A stretch of 64,000 nt of DNA. Source: Sipunculus nudus. Taxonomy: Eukaryota > Annelida > Sipuncula > Golfingiida > Sipunculidae. Under the pieces are notes generated by a model. The model was not told where the DNA came from. It worked only from the letters and a program-made list of their open reading frames with translations, and searched no databases. The stretch covers positions 52,276,917-52,340,916 of the forward strand of contig CM049319.1 of the NCBI GenBank assembly GCA_026874595.1, in the 5' to 3' direction. Positions 1 through 12,353 of this stretch are shown here, piece by piece. Position 1 is the stretch's first letter. Every line of letters begins with the position of its first letter. A program made the translations under genes and the position numbers.

Positions 1-783
1 CTCGCCTATCTGATGATCAAGATCTTAATCAGTTAATCCAGATGTCTTTACACAGACCAGACTGATGTTATAGTGACGATCTATTACATGCTTCACGCGC
101 GGGTACATAAATGACAGATTAGTACAGTATTATTACTATTAGTATACATAAATTTGACCAAAAAACACACACACACAAACACACGCAGGCAAAGTTCGTA
201 ACACAGCGATGTTGATCAATAATTAATGAATAAATAATTCCAGATATAATCCCTTGCTACACCTAATATAACTACTTAATGTTGATGTTATCAAGGTATG
301 TTTCGCCATCAGAAAAGATCGGATCCACCACTGATTGTTGAAATATTTACCAAAATATACAAAGAGGTTTATGAACATAACTACCTGGGCGATAATGTCG
401 TCACTGCAGCGGTATGAACAATTTGAAATCGGTGTTAAACAAACGGGGCTTTGATTGGCTGGTTATCTGTGGAGGCGGAGCGTCCTCTAGCGGTGGATAG
501 AGTCAGTGTCCGCATTCACTAACCATCGTGAAAAAGATTGGCCGAAAGTTTGTGAATGCCCAGTCTGAAACCGCCGGGTTTGGCGAATATTCAAACGAAA
601 TGCTTCATACATGTCTTCATTTAAATCTGCGTTTTATGTAATAGAATTATTATGCGAAAATCACGGAAAACAGATAAATTATGGGCATAAATCAATTGAT
701 AAGGCCGAGCAAAAAAAATGTTATATGAATTCGCCGCTCCAATTTTTCATGGATTTTTTTTTTCACAAATGAGGACCTACACG
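1..783. other. Left-edge intergenic stretch, no gene recognised
   Basis: No convincing coding exon is visible on either strand. There is a short (AC)-rich run at about 163-186. The part around 440-590 is less AT-rich and holds GATTGGCTGG (an inverted CCAAT-like box), so it could be a promoter or first exon of a gene outside the window, but nothing confirms this. Confidence 0.4.
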
Positions 784-1451
784 CAGTGGCGGATCCAAGG
801 GGGGGGGGGGGGGGGACAGGGGGCAATCACTCCCCCCCCCCCCCCGAATTTTTTTCGGGCTCATGAAAATTGCTAATTGTATCAATGTTTTCTAGAAAAA
901 AGTACCTTTTTCCCCTTTTAATTCTTTATTAACTTCTTGACAGTGAAATATTACATCAGGAAAATCATGCAGCAACTGATGAAACACCCAAATAACAAAC
1001 TAGTACCAGAAATGTCACATAAGTAAATTCTAAGGAATAAGGTCTTATATCTCCGACACTGTATCTTAAAGCTAGTTCTTGTGCTGGCAGCACTGGAAGA
1101 TAAGGTCCAGTACACCAGGGTCAGGACCATGCATATATATACCAGCAAGTCACTATAGGTATTATGAGGTGACAAATGGTTAACCTTAATTAAGAACCTT
1201 CCAGACAAACAGAAGTGAGTGAGGCCTATATTCTAAAACTTCTGCTTTGTATCCAATGTATCAGAAACAAAAATGTCTGGTTTAAGTGCGAAAAAATGTT
1301 AAAATTTGATTTCTTAATCATCATATCTTCAAAAAAAATCCTAACCGTGTGAGGGGAACACCCTCTCACAGCCTCCCCCCTCGGGCACTACGCCTCCTCG
1401 ACCACCCTGAGCCGTCGCCCCCCTTAACATTTTGTTCTGGATCTGCCACTG
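784..1451. mobile_element. MITE-like element with CAGTGGCGGATCC inverted ends and G/C tracts
   Basis: The left end reads CAGTGGCGGATCCA and the right end reads TGGATCTGCCACTG, so the termini are inverted repeats of about 14 bp with one mismatch. Just inside the left end lie a 17-base G run (799-815) and a 14-base C run (832-845); near the right end are further C-rich runs (about 1374-1430). The CAGTGGCG terminus resembles hAT-type ends. The 8-bp flanks (CCTACACG and TACAGGCG) do not match, so the superfamily is not proven. No transposase is encoded. Confidence 0.6.
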
Positions 1452-1612
1452 TACAGGCGATTGATGAAGTTGCTAATTTGTGCTTTGGCATGAATTCCCT
1501 AAAAGAATTCGGTATTTTAGTGTTTGTCATATACACCATATCAAGAATTAAAGCATTTTTTTCTAGACACGCAGGCAAAATTCCACGTACTCTATTTCTC
1601 GACCGCTATACA

Positions 1613-1673
<61 letters not shown>

Positions 1674-3116
1674 AAAAGGAGAAAAAATCTGCCACTCGCA
1701 CCATTTTCTTTGCTCGCATTGTCCGTAGAACAATACATTATTTATGTGGCATAAACGAGATCCTTGAATCAAGAGATCTTGCACCTGGTGCATCAGTTTT
1801 GCAGTAAAATTGTGAAAACAATGGCTTCAGATTTTTGGAAATAATTTCAGAAACGCAGAACGTCAAGCTTGATAAAATGAAGACGATATTCGAAAGCGAG
1901 AGTGAAAATTCTGAAATATCTGGACGTTAATTTACAGCTATGACAAAGTTTATATTTAAAGAATATCGATAGCAGATCCAGGATTTATTGCAGGGAGGGG
2001 TCAACGGGTGTCATGCATAGCAATTGTCTTAAGAAAGGTCGTTGGTTGAGATCCTATATCTTAGATTCATGACAAAAGAGCTGCATGCATGGGACCAAAC
2101 CTTGGAAACGATCTAGCTATATAGGGATCTTTATTTATAAGGGTCGGAAAGCGGTCCAAACGGAAGGGGAATCCGTCAATTAACGATTATAAGTTACAGT
2201 TTGGTACTGCTTCAAAATTAAGTTCAGTGTAATTCTTAAATACATTGAAAATACACTTGATTTTAATGAAGTATATGATTACAATATATGAGGAGATAAA
2301 AGGTTGGGTTCTTATAAGTATTTTTACATAACAGAATAAGAGGGTGTTTTTTATCATAAATTTTCGATTGTATAATTTCATATGATATATTTTATTTTCT
2401 TCAAAATGTTCAACATCGGTAAACTTATCCTGAAAATTCAAAATTAACAGTGTTTATGCAGAAGGGTTTTAAACTGACAAGCGCGGTGCCTTATAGAATC
2501 AACCATTTTTGTCTAATTCACATTCACTTTTAATTTGTATTTTTAACGAAGTTGTTTCACTTTTCTATATATAACTTTTAGTTAACTGGGGAGTTAAAAA
2601 TTACATGTATGTTTGGAATTATTTATGATCATATCGGTGGCCTTTAATTTATGCATAAAATAATTCTTCTTCATATAGTTTTACTGCTTAAAATTGTCCC
2701 ATGCATGGTCAATATTTCTATGTTAATAAGAAATACAACATGCATGGAGCTTGACATAAATATGCTCTAATTATAATTTAAAATTGATAGTTGGGACAGA
2801 CATATCTCAGTCTTGATTATAGAGACCACGTACTGGGACGTGCATGTATATATACGTTACTAAAATATATTGATCTTTTAGCATCTCACACACATGACAA
2901 AATAAATATGACCCCACAACCTGTTTGAAAACTAATATATTATCGGAATAATGTTAAATTGATTGTGGAATATACATAATTAAGCAAGATCATTATATTA
3001 TAAGTAAATAAGCAATAACAACAGATACAAATAAAACCCGAGTGCTGTTTCAGTGTTTTTTTGCCCTATATATAACTGGATCAAATTTACAAGGAAATCC
3101 GTCAAAGGTGTTATTT
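1452..3116. other. AT-rich intergenic DNA
   Basis: No gene recognised. It contains a (TA)n tract (listed separately) and otherwise AT-rich unique-looking sequence. Open frames across the (TA)n tract are artefacts of the dinucleotide repeat. Confidence 0.5.
1612..1669. repeat. (TA)n microsatellite
   Basis: Nearly pure TA dinucleotide run of about 58 bp between CGCTATACATATATG and ACAGAAAAAAGG. Confidence 0.9.
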
Positions 3117-3712
3117 AACAGGGTTGCCATGCAGCGGCAATTCCCTGACTTTTCCTGATTATATTTCCCGACTTTCAGGTGGATTTCAAGGATAAAACAA
3201 CATGCATGCTAAATTCAAATTCGGTCTCAAATATGTCATTTTACAGCTAAGCCTCAACCAAATCCGTATTAGCAAAAAAAAAAATTCGTTTTGACAAATT
3301 AACATAGAGCATTCAACAACTTGTAGGGGTTACAATTATCTCAATCAGAATTCTATAATAGTTCGTACTGTCGGCCAAAATAGATATAAAAGTCCCTTTA
3401 AATGCTAAAATGTTGATTCAGAAAAACAATTACACGTACCATAATCCATCAATCAATAATTACATGTAAATTCTAATTGAAAAAAAATATATAAAATTGT
3501 CCCATAATAAATAATCATTTTACTGTGGGACTAAAGATCTGGAGGCGAGAGATGCCGAAGCCTTTCTACCTGTATTGAGCTACGGTCGCCATAGCCATTC
3601 AAACTTCCCGGACTTTTCTACGACTTACTCAACTATCACAGAATATCCTGACATTTTATGAAATTTCCTGACCTTAAAAAAAAATTTTCCCCTTACTTTT
3701 CAGACCGCTGGC
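3117..3712. repeat. Dispersed-repeat fragment with TTCCCTGAC motifs
   Basis: The left part (from AGGGTTGCCATGCAGCGGCA) and the right part (ending in GACCGCTGGCAAATC) are roughly inverted. Both flank repeated motifs of the form TTCC(C)TGAC(C)TTTTC. It resembles an old MITE with TTGCCA/TGGCAA ends, but the inverted repeats are weak and no target duplication is clear. Confidence 0.3.
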
Positions 3713-4380
3713 AAATCTTTTTAAGAAGAAAACCTGCTACTAATGAAATGTACTTACTGCCCCACAAATTCTCCTCGGTCAATAGTGTACTGATATCATC
3801 TTTTTTTCAGGTAACTTTATTCCACGTGGTCCAATAAAATTATACCCGGAGATGCACCTTGGGAAAAAGATTGCGCCCCCCCCCCCCCACACACACTTTT
3901 TCCAAGCGTGGTACCGTCGTGTGATATTTATGTATTTAGCTTTATTTACGATTTTTTTCACAATCACTCTATCCAATGACCAGTCACGCAACTATTGAAG
4001 TATACATCACTTTTCTTTATATCCGGTTATATATATGATAAGATCATTCAAAAATCATGTTTAACAATTTTCATAGTTAATTATAACAGCTTTCTGCATA
4101 CATATTTCAACAACAAATATTTAACAACAATCAGGTTTATTGCAATCTTGTGCATCAGCGAGTATATGTGCATTTCATTCAGAAACTTAGTAGAAACAGT
4201 TTAATTTTTCCACGGCTACAATTGTACACGTACTTAAATATCAATGTATACAACCAATACATTATTCAAAGACATCTCTTGTGTTCTTCTGTAAAAGCAT
4301 AAATTGTTTCACTAAATATTTTCCCTATAGGTAAATTCAGGCCATTTTTTCTGTTATCATATACTTTAGTTGCTAATTTT
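3713..4380. other. 3' flank of NFS1, AT-rich
   Basis: Contains a 13-base C run (3876-3888) followed by (AC)n. On the minus strand this is the region downstream of the NFS1 stop codon and probably includes the 3' UTR; a second AATAAA (minus) lies at 4136-4141. No coding sequence recognised. Confidence 0.45.
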
Positions 4381-4386
4381 TTTATT
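4381..4386 (-). terminator. AATAAA overlapping the NFS1 stop codon
   Basis: On the minus strand the stop codon and signal overlap as TAATAAA. If used, the 3' UTR would be very short. A more conventional AATAAA is at 4136-4141, about 245 bases further downstream. Which is used cannot be told from sequence. Confidence 0.35.
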
Positions 4387-5728
4387 AATGCTGTGTCCAT
4401 TTAATAGCCTTTAGGTCCACTCCATCTTGAAACATCTCCCAGAGGGGGCTCATTTCTCTCAGCTTGGTCACCATGGTGATGCACTTATCAGCAGTGTAAT
4501 CAACCTCCTGCTCAGTGGTGAAACGGCCAATCCCGAACCTGATGGAGGAATGAGCGAGATCTTCATCAGCTCCGATTGCTCGAAGAACATACGAGGGTTC
4601 CAGCGATGCTGAAGTGCAGGCACTCCCGGATGATAACGCTATGTCCTTCAGTGCCATCAACAAACTTTCTCCCTCAACAAATGCAAATGATAGATTAACG
4701 CAACCTGGATAATTTTGCTCCGAGTCTCCATTGCGAACTACCTCTGGAAGATTCGATGTGATACGGTCTATAAGCCGCTTCGATAGCCGTTCAACATGCT
4801 GGTGATCAAACGCCATGTCTTCTCGTGCAATTCTGCATGCTGCACCCAAACCCACTGCTAGTGGTGTAGGCACTGTGCCACTGCGGATTCCTCGTTCTTG
4901 TCCACCTCCACTCTGCGGTGCTTCAAGCCTCACTCTGGGTCTGCGGCGGCAGTATAAAGCACCAACTCCTTTTGGTCCATAGATTTTATGCCCACTAATG
5001 GACATCAAGTCAATATTCATTTCATTTACATTAACAGGGATTTTACCAACAGCTTGGGCAGCGTCAGTGTGGAAAAACACTTTCTTTGATTTGCAGATGG
5101 CACCAATTTCTTCAATGGGCTGCCTAACGCCAATTTCATTATTTACAGTCATGATGGATACCAGTGCAGTGTCTGGCTGCAGAGCCTTCTGCAAATCTTC
5201 AATGTTTATGATTCCATTTGTTTGGACAGGGAGATAGGTCACTTTAAATCCCTCTGATTCAAGCACTCGGCAAGAATCAAGCACACACTTGTGTTCAGTC
5301 TGTGTTGTAATAACATGTTTCTTTTTGCTCTTATAGAATCTGGCGACACCCTTCACAGCAATATTGTTCGACTCAGTTGCACCACTCGTAAATACAATTT
5401 CTCTGGGATCTGCTCCAATGAGATCTGCAACTTCTTTTCTCGCCTTTTCAACAGCAGCTTCGCTCTCCCAGCCATAGGAATGAGTACGCGAGTGTGGGTT
5501 CCCGTATTGGCTGACGCTATACGGCAGCATAGCGTCCAGCACGCGGGGGTCCAGTGGAGTGGTGGCAAGAGTGTCCAGATACAGTGGGCGAAAATCGGGG
5601 GCATCTGCCGATTTCTCATCCAGGCTTGGCGCAGCGCTTGCTTGTAAAGTACGGGCTGTCACGATTCCACGTCGTGAAAAAGCTCGGCCTAAAAATAGGC
5701 CAACTCTTCCCTGTAACGCACTCAGCAT
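4385..5728 (-). CDS. NFS1: Cysteine desulfurase NFS1, mitochondrial (single exon)
   Basis: PLP-dependent enzyme (class V aminotransferase fold) that takes sulfur from L-cysteine as a persulfide and passes it to the ISCU scaffold for Fe-S cluster assembly in the mitochondrial matrix, working with ISD11 and frataxin. The predicted protein is 447 aa and the human one 457 aa. Visible landmarks are the [16 protein letters not shown] start of the fold, TSGATESNN, His146 in TQTEHKC, Asp222 in [12 protein letters not shown], the PLP lysine Lys248 in [12 protein letters not shown], and the mobile-loop catalytic Cys371 in [17 protein letters not shown]. The C-terminus (KWTQH) matches the animal family. 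Residues 1 to about 35 are Arg-rich, Ser/Ala-rich and free of acidic residues, as expected for a transit peptide. The ATG at 5728 has A at -3 and is the first in-frame ATG; the frame stays open upstream without an ATG to a stop at 5780-5782. No introns, frameshifts or stops are seen. Confidence 0.97.
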   Translation of the reverse strand: MLSALQGRVGLFLGRAFSRRGIVTARTLQASAAPSLDEKSADAPDFRPLYLDTLATTPLDPRVLDAMLPYSVSQYGNPHSRTHSYGWESEAAVEKARKEVADLIGADPREIVFTSGATESNNIAVKGVARFYKSKKKHVITTQTEHKCVLDSCRVLESEGFKVTYLPVQTNGIINIEDLQKALQPDTALVSIMTVNNEIGVRQPIEEIGAICKSKKVFFHTDAAQAVGKIPVNVNEMNIDLMSISGHKIYGPKGVGALYCRRRPRVRLEAPQSGGGQERGIRSGTVPTPLAVGLGAACRIAREDMAFDHQHVERLSKRLIDRITSNLPEVVRNGDSEQNYPGCVNLSFAFVEGESLLMALKDIALSSGSACTSASLEPSYVLRAIGADEDLAHSSIRFGIGRFTTEQEVDYTADKCITMVTKLREMSPLWEMFQDGVDLKAIKWTQH

Positions 5729-5969
5729 CTTGCTGACGATTTCAGATCTGTTTAAATACGTGAACACACCACAACTTTGTTATGATGACTGTCCACTTGG
5801 GTAACCGACCTTGAACTTATTTAATTTACAAATTTGTCACCAGGCGGCAGCACACGAGCGTTAAACGAATAACGGGTTCAGCCGAGGTGTTCCGAGTGGT
5901 TAAAGGGCATGAGAGCAGGATGTTTGTCACGATTACGTAATCTTACTCTCATAACGACACCCCTTGTAT
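5729..5969. other. NFS1 upstream region with a tRNA A-box-like segment
   Basis: Presumed 5' UTR and promoter of NFS1 on the minus strand; no TATA box stands out. On the plus strand 5881-5908 reads GCCGAGGTGTTCCGAGTGGTTAAAGG, in effect a class II tRNA (Ser/Leu) D-arm or A box. No good B box (GGTTCGANTCC) follows, so this is not a functional tRNA; a SINE head fragment is possible. Confidence 0.3.
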
Positions 5970-6003
5970 AATAATAATAATAATTATTATTATTATTATT
6001 ATT
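5970..6003. repeat. (ATA)n/(ATT)n microsatellite
   Basis: AATAATAATAATAA followed directly by TTATTATTATTATT: a trinucleotide tract that switches strand and can fold on itself. Confidence 0.85.
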
Positions 6004-8477
6004 CAGCCTTCAGAAGAAGAATACATTAATCATGATAAAATATAATATAAGAATTAAAGCAATAAAACATAACAAATAAAACATCCTATTATACATGAAA
6101 TCAATATATCATAAAGGGGTCAGTAGCATATTCAGTATATATTTATCTTAAGGGTTGTGACTGACTAATAACTGCCGAACGGTGTCAGACATTACAGAGA
6201 TGTGCAATCGGTCGCATTTTGCAAATAAAAGCGAATTTACTGGGCTAACATGCAATTCTCTGTTGCGAATCGATGTCCAAACGTTTCTATAGCATCGTGT
6301 CCCTCACATCTGGTGACGCTGCCACCCCTAGTTTCGGGCCGGTCCATTCAGCGCTACCCGACATGTGCAACTAAACGAATATTGATTGGGACTCCTCCCA
6401 AGTTTCCACGGGGGTGTCTACACTAATTAAGTATTCGCGGCCAATTAGTGGCCTTCTGCTGACAGCGCGAGAACACAAAATAAAGTTACATTGCTGCATG
6501 CACGTGTTGAAGGCACAGGGGAAGCCTGGACCAGCACCACTGTCACACGTGTGAGCAGAGCGAAAAGATGAGCACAGCTTATGCTTATGGAGTGCATGCA
6601 AGGAATGGAGTTAATCCTGGAGAAATTGCGGTGATATATACGATCCTACCCTTCTGGGCCAAACTGCGTTTTATCAGCAAAATTTTTTTATATTAATTTC
6701 TTTACATAAAACATAAGGACAGTATACAACATACGACATACAATATAATACTTCTACATAATACACCTTGATTGTATTATTCTCATATGAAGTCTTAGCC
6801 CATAAGAATGGACTCCTTAATTGCTTTTTTATAGAGACTGACGCAATGTGGAGTCTATAGATTGCCCTTCCAGTTAACTGTGATTATAACACTCTATAAA
6901 CAACTATGAATTTAACATATATCCATTGATAAATGTTCAGTATATCTATGTGTATTATATATTTGAACACTGAAAAACATTACTGTTCCATTCTCAGCAC
7001 TATTTAGCACCAAGGAACTGAAAGATATGAACATGATAGTACACAGGCGTAAAGCATTATACAGGACTGTCACCAAATGCAAGATGTCTGCCTCACTGTT
7101 ATTGCTTCAATTCTCTCTGGACAAATAAATCAGTTATTGGTGTTACAGGTTCTTCAAGCATTCCAGAATGGTTATTTTTTATTACAGGCCTTTCGACGTA
7201 CAACACAAAGTGAACATTGGTATGCGGAAAGAAGAGGAAATATTTTTATTGAATTTCCTTTCTAAGAGTAATAGGTGGTATCGTGCTATAAGCCCAGTCA
7301 GCCCTTTGGTAGGCCGGCGACGCTACAGAAACCTGAAACCTGTTGCGTCGCCGTCGGCGGCTAATGAAGTCTCTGTTCAGTATGCCTAACATGTCCATCA
7401 TGATTTGGATTATAGTTGTTTATACTTATGATCCAATAGGCCTATGTTCAAGAACATATATGTGTTCTGTAATGGTATACCTCCTGAACATGCAGTGCTG
7501 TATAGATTTATATTGATGATCTTTTAAATTTTTATTGTTTGTCCAATGAAAAAAAAAACATACATAATAATGAACAGAGGAGGCCCAAAGGAAAGTTTTC
7601 ATATATGCTCCAGAATATTTGATAATTACTGTAAACAGATAAATGTAATAAATGTAAAACCCCACAGAAACCATTGATGATAACACTAGTATGTCTGTGC
7701 ATCAGTGAGATAAATATTTAAACAAAGTACTCAAATTGAATTTAAAATATACTCAAAATATGATCAAATAAAAATGGGAAGAATAGCAAAGTTAAATGGA
7801 ATTAAAACTAAGTTTGTTGAGAATTAGAAATGAAACATTTTATTAGTGACCATTGTTCCAGGTGCTCTATTATGTGACACTGGCGTAACTCGTGTTGTTG
7901 TTACATTCTGTACTGGTTGAACTCTCGTTGTCATGTGAACCTTGAGTTTTCACGCTTGGTCATGGGTCACGTGATGAGCATGGTATGTGTAGATACACAG
8001 CGATGTCTTTCTAGAGAATTCCTGAAACGTGTATTTACTGTTGAGTAGGGTCCTTATAGACTGTTCGAGAAGTGGAAGGTTCCCGGCTTAGGGTGTGAAG
8101 GTATGTAAAGGGCTGTTTTTTTAGAACCAGTGAGACGGCAGAGCAGATACCAGCGGACGCAGAAGCGTGTGTCCGATTCTAAGACCTTTTTCGACGAATG
8201 CGGCAATTATACATTTTTCAAGAACTTTCCTGGATTATATACATTTGGACTTGAGTTTACTTTCTGTATTGTTGCAAGAACTTTCCACTGGACTGTCATT
8301 CTCCGAGAGTTTACATTAAAAGGACTCATCTTGGTGACACTGTTGGTATTGAGGTACTGTACCATTATCTTTCTGTGTGATTGTATTGACTTGTTGCTAT
8401 AACGCTGTGTTACTGTATAATTGTATTGATTCAGTGTATTGTATTGTTGGGGTTGTTTAGGAATAAATTATAGTTAT
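6004..8477. other. Intergenic DNA; right part LTR-like in style
   Basis: No gene recognised from 6004 to about 7850. From about 7850 to 8477 the sequence is T/G-rich, with a predicted AATAAA at 8462-8467 and short open frames with no recognisable domain. It runs into a dispersed repeat (8478-8628), so it may be part of a solo LTR or similar element; the boundaries are not defined. Confidence 0.3.
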
Positions 8478-8628
8478 TTGTTAACAAAAAACCACTGACT
8501 TCTTTATTCATTCCCTTAGACATTTCCCGCTGCATGCCTAGTGTTACAGAATCTGATTTTTTTAATCTCCATTACAAAATTTGTGTTCATCAGGCATACG
8601 TGATCTGTTTATATTAGGTTCCGTAACA
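8478..8628 (+). repeat. Dispersed repeat, copy 1 (second copy at 46319)
   Basis: About 150 bp starting TTGTTAACAAAAAACCACTG and ending TTAGGTTCCGTAACA, nearly the same as 46319-46465 in the same orientation. Shared inner motifs are TTCTTTATTCATTC, CTAGTGTTACAGAATCTGA and ACGTGATCTGTT. Similarity stops sharply on both sides. The TGTTACA-like ends recall LTR termini, but this is not proven. Confidence 0.75.
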
Positions 8629-10889
8629 CCATGCACTTTCTCTCGTGGTGATCCAGTTTGTTTTTACGGACAGCTTTATATTTTCTACGTACTGTATGTA
8701 TTTCACTGAAGAATCTTCTCAGAGTCACAACTGTTGGTTTTTTTTTATTGCATCTGCTCACATATATCTTTACTAACAGAGTCAGAAAATGTATCCAGTC
8801 GTTATCATAACATCCCAGCATTGCAGTTTAAGCTGTCAACATGAAGGAATTGTCTAATGAGCCGAATAGTTTTAATTGTTTAATTGTTTCATTTCATAAA
8901 TACTTGTAAAATGAAAAATCCAAGAATAAATGCAGCAAAGATTCTTGAACAGTTCTTGTTTTATTATAAATGGGAATTAACTCATACATGCATGATAGGG
9001 TGCACTACATGAAATGTCCCTGAAACATATCCGAACCAGACACATCCAGTATATATATAATTCCAAAATTTTAGATTTCGAACATGAGATCGGGAAAGTG
9101 TAAGATAACTACCTATCACCCGTCTTATCTATATATGGACTGACCCATAAATAGGCCACCCCTATTGTAAAGTAGGCTGGCTTAGAACAGGTCGCAAATT
9201 TTGCCCCTCTTTCTCATGGGCTCGAATGATCTGGTCTGCACTTGGTTGAGTCATTTTAACGTGTTTTGGGGCTAAACGTTAATCGACATAGCGCTCGAAG
9301 GTTTCAAACGTAAAGTCGGCATAGGGCGAAACTTTCAGTAGTCTGCTGCGACTATTAGACCTTTTCTTGTAGGGCTCAAATAAGGACTGGTAATATATAT
9401 TTCATTCTTAAGCGGACAGTTCATTCAGTCATTCTGGTATTGTAAACTTAAATATTTATATATATATAATATGCCGTGGTGCAAGTTATGTACTTGTGTT
9501 TGTGTAAAGAATGGAATAAGTGTTGTGCTAAATGATTGGCCCAGAGGAAGCCAATATTGTGAGAAAACGTACTAATGTATTGTACTTAGTGACACAGGTA
9601 TGTGCCACCAGTATTTTGATGTACACGGAATGTAGAAACCTGAAGAAATTAATATGTAACTTTGAGTGTGTCTGTTAATAGTACAGAGTAAGGCAGCATT
9701 CATAAACTAAATGCACAGAGATCGAGCAGCGTGCTAAGTTTAGGTAAATGTGGAAGGTTTATGGCTTTTAAGTAAAGTAAGCATTGATATATATATTGTA
9801 AGGCTTCTAAAAATCCTACTTTTGACAAGGTAAAACTTTTGTAATTGTTTTGTAAAAGAAGGAGGCAGGAAATAATCACTTATTGAAATATTTTGATAAA
9901 GTACTTGATAGGTCGATAATTTCTTGGTATAAAGTAGGATCTAGTGTGGGCATTTTAAGTAAAGGTACCACTAACCCTTGATAAAGACAACCTGGTACAT
10001 TGCCACATCTGATACACAGGGTAAACATTATACTAAAACAAATAATAATTTTAGATTGATTGGCATGCTTAAAATGTTCGTATACAATACAATCCCTAAC
10101 TGGTAAACATCCAGATTTAAGCTTTTTAGTGTAACCAGAAATCATAGATTCAAATATAACTTTATCAGTACAAATAAAGAAGTAACATTGTCGTGTTTTG
10201 CTCTAACGTCAATGTCAGCAATCGAGATAACTATATGGACATCAGAATCAGAGAACTTTCCGTGTAATACTCCGTCAAATTAGAAATATCAATTTATCGT
10301 ACGAGGCTCGTTCCGTTTTTGTCCGCCGGATCAGATTCCATAATTTCTTCACATTCTTCTCGTAAATAGATTACTTAACTTCAGCTATAATTTTTTTCAT
10401 ATGATTATTCACAGCTTGGTTACAGGCTGAACGTTATATTTTCTTTCCTGCTTTGTAACACGCGTATATACATGGCCATATGACCACACGAATTCCATAT
10501 ACCATACCAGAGGCGATGTATTATACATGCGTTGCATATAGCCTATTGCAGTGTTATACCAGCATCCCGACCAAAGAGGTGTTGGGCGGCACCACAGATC
10601 AAATAAATTAAAACGCATTGTCCTAATATGTATTCCTGGGACTTAAAGTCCAATTTTATCGACTCGAAACTGAGACAAGAAATGTGATTGCACAGTAAGG
10701 CTACGTACATGTCACCAATCCTCGCTCGAAATCTCTCTGCTATAAACTCTCCCATTCACCTCTGTCGAGTTCACAGGATTATTATTACGCCAAGAAGGAA
10801 TGTTTTTGCCAGCGTTTGCTTTTGTCTGTTGAACTCTGTTCGTAAAATTAAAAAAAAAACTAGAAAAACGGGTAGTCGACAAACGACTA
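8629..10889. other. Intergenic DNA, nothing recognised
   Basis: AT-rich sequence with short spurious frames only. No domain, RNA gene or clear repeat was recognised. Confidence 0.4.
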
Positions 10890-12353
10890 TGTGTATCCGC
10901 CAAAATCAGAGTAGGACGGGTGAAATAGGCATGGATTGAGTGGCAAGGGGAAATAGAGTTAGATTGGTTACATATTAGCATGGATGTCTGCCACGTAAAC
11001 ATGATTGTAGGTGGCGCCACCTGTAATTTGAACGAGAAACTATCCAAGATGTATACACATGCAAAATTTCAGGTGGAAAAGTAAATCCACTGCCGAGATA
11101 TTAGTGATTTTATCCCACAACAGACAAACAGATGGACGCTGTGCATAAATGGTTGCAGGTGGTGCCACAAGTTTGTTGTATGATAAAGAGCTATGTGAGA
11201 TCCCAACACATGTAAAACTTCAGGAAGATACGTCAGACCAGTCCGAAGATATTAGCATGGATATCTACAGCATGAACGTAAATGTAGGTGGCGCCACCTG
11301 TCATAAAATCAAGAAAGCTATCCAGGAAGCATACGCATGCCAAATTGCATGTGTATAAGTCAAATCACTGCCGAGATATGCGTGATTTTAACCCAAGTCA
11401 TACTAACAGATGAACGCTGTGCAAAAATAAATTGCAGATGGCGCCACCAGTTTTTTGTATGATAAAGAGCTATGTGAGATCTAAACTCATGAAAATTTTC
11501 AGGAAGATACGTCAAACCAGTCCGGAGATATAAGCATATATATCTGCAGCTTGAACTTAAATGTATGTAGGTGGCGCCACCTGTCATAAAATCAAGAAAG
11601 CTATCCAGGATGTACAAGCATGCCGAATTTCAGGTGAATTAGTCAAACCACTGCAGAAATATGAGTGATTTTAACCCAAGGCAGACGAACAGAAGGACGC
11701 TGTGCAAATGGTTGCAGGTGGTGCCACCAGTTTTTTTTTTTTTTTTTTTGTATGATACAGAGCTATGTGAGATCTTAAACATGCAAAATTTCAGGAAGAT
11801 ACGTCAAACCAGTCTGGAGATATAAGCATGGATGTCTGCAGCCTGAACGTGTATGAAGGTGGTGCCACCTGTCCCAAAATCAAGAAAGCTATCCAGGATG
11901 TATACGCATGCCAAATTTCAGGTGAAATACTCAAACCACTGCAGAGATATGAGTGATTTTAACCCAAGGCAGGCGAACAAATGGATACTGTGCACACATG
12001 GTTGCAGGTGGCGCCACCATTTTTTGTGTATGTTATAAAGCTATCCGAGGGCTACATTTGTACAAAAAAAATTCCTGATTGGTCAAACGAGTCCGAAGAT
12101 ATGTGGGTTAATATGTCAAAACAGGTGCACAGATGGACGCACTGGAGAGAGGAAAGGTCAGAGGTCAACGCCAATTGGTTAGGCACGTTCACATGTGACC
12201 CGATAATTGATGTAAGTTTCGGATAAATCCGTCCAGTAGTCTCAGAGGAGTTCTCCAGAAACGAACGCGGCGGCGGCGGCGGCGGCGGAACCCGGTCAAA
12301 AACATAGTATCCGCAAAACTTTGTTTTTGCGGACACAAAAATTGCTAATCTAG
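10890..12353 (+). mobile_element. Non-autonomous element: four ~283-bp tandem units, (CGG)n, 3' hairpin
   Basis: Units repeat with a period of about 277-288 bp. GGTGGCGCCACC or a near match opens each at 11010, 11287, 11570 and 11858; a second palindromic box (GGTGGYGCCACMAG type) sits about 145 bp later at 11156, 11433, 11714 and 12006. The tandem part ends near 12050. After about 220 bp of tail come a (CGG)n run (about 12270-12288) and a hairpin with a perfect 9-bp stem, TCCGCAAAA at 12310-12318 pairing with 12325-12333, loop of 6. The 5' end near 10894 carries TCCGCCAAAATC, a near copy of the stem arm. CTAG at 12350-12353 could be a Helitron-like end but is not followed by T. No protein is encoded. 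Confidence 0.65.

Noticed and set aside
776-1459. 8-bp target duplication around the 784-1451 MITE
   Set aside because: The flanks CCTACACG and TACAGGCG do not match.
1349-1807. 152-codon plus-strand open frame
   Set aside because: It runs through a MITE end and then a (TA)n tract, giving an artificial Tyr-Ile repeat; no domain.
5729-5767. Longer NFS1 starting at 5767
   Set aside because: The codon at 5765-5767 is GTG on the minus strand; the first in-frame ATG is at 5728, with good context and a transit-peptide-like start.
5881-5965. tRNA-Ser/Leu gene
   Set aside because: Only the D-arm/A-box part looks right; no B box, no acceptor pairing and no anticodon arm can be drawn.
8130-8402. 90-codon plus-strand frame as a small gene
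   Set aside because: Hydrophobic but without a domain, next to a dispersed repeat and LTR-like sequence; more likely part of a repeat.
12310-12353. Canonical Helitron 3' end (hairpin plus CTAG)
   Set aside because: Hairpin and CTAG are present, but the spacing is 16 nt, slightly long, and the base after CTAG is C rather than T; no matching TC 5' end was found.
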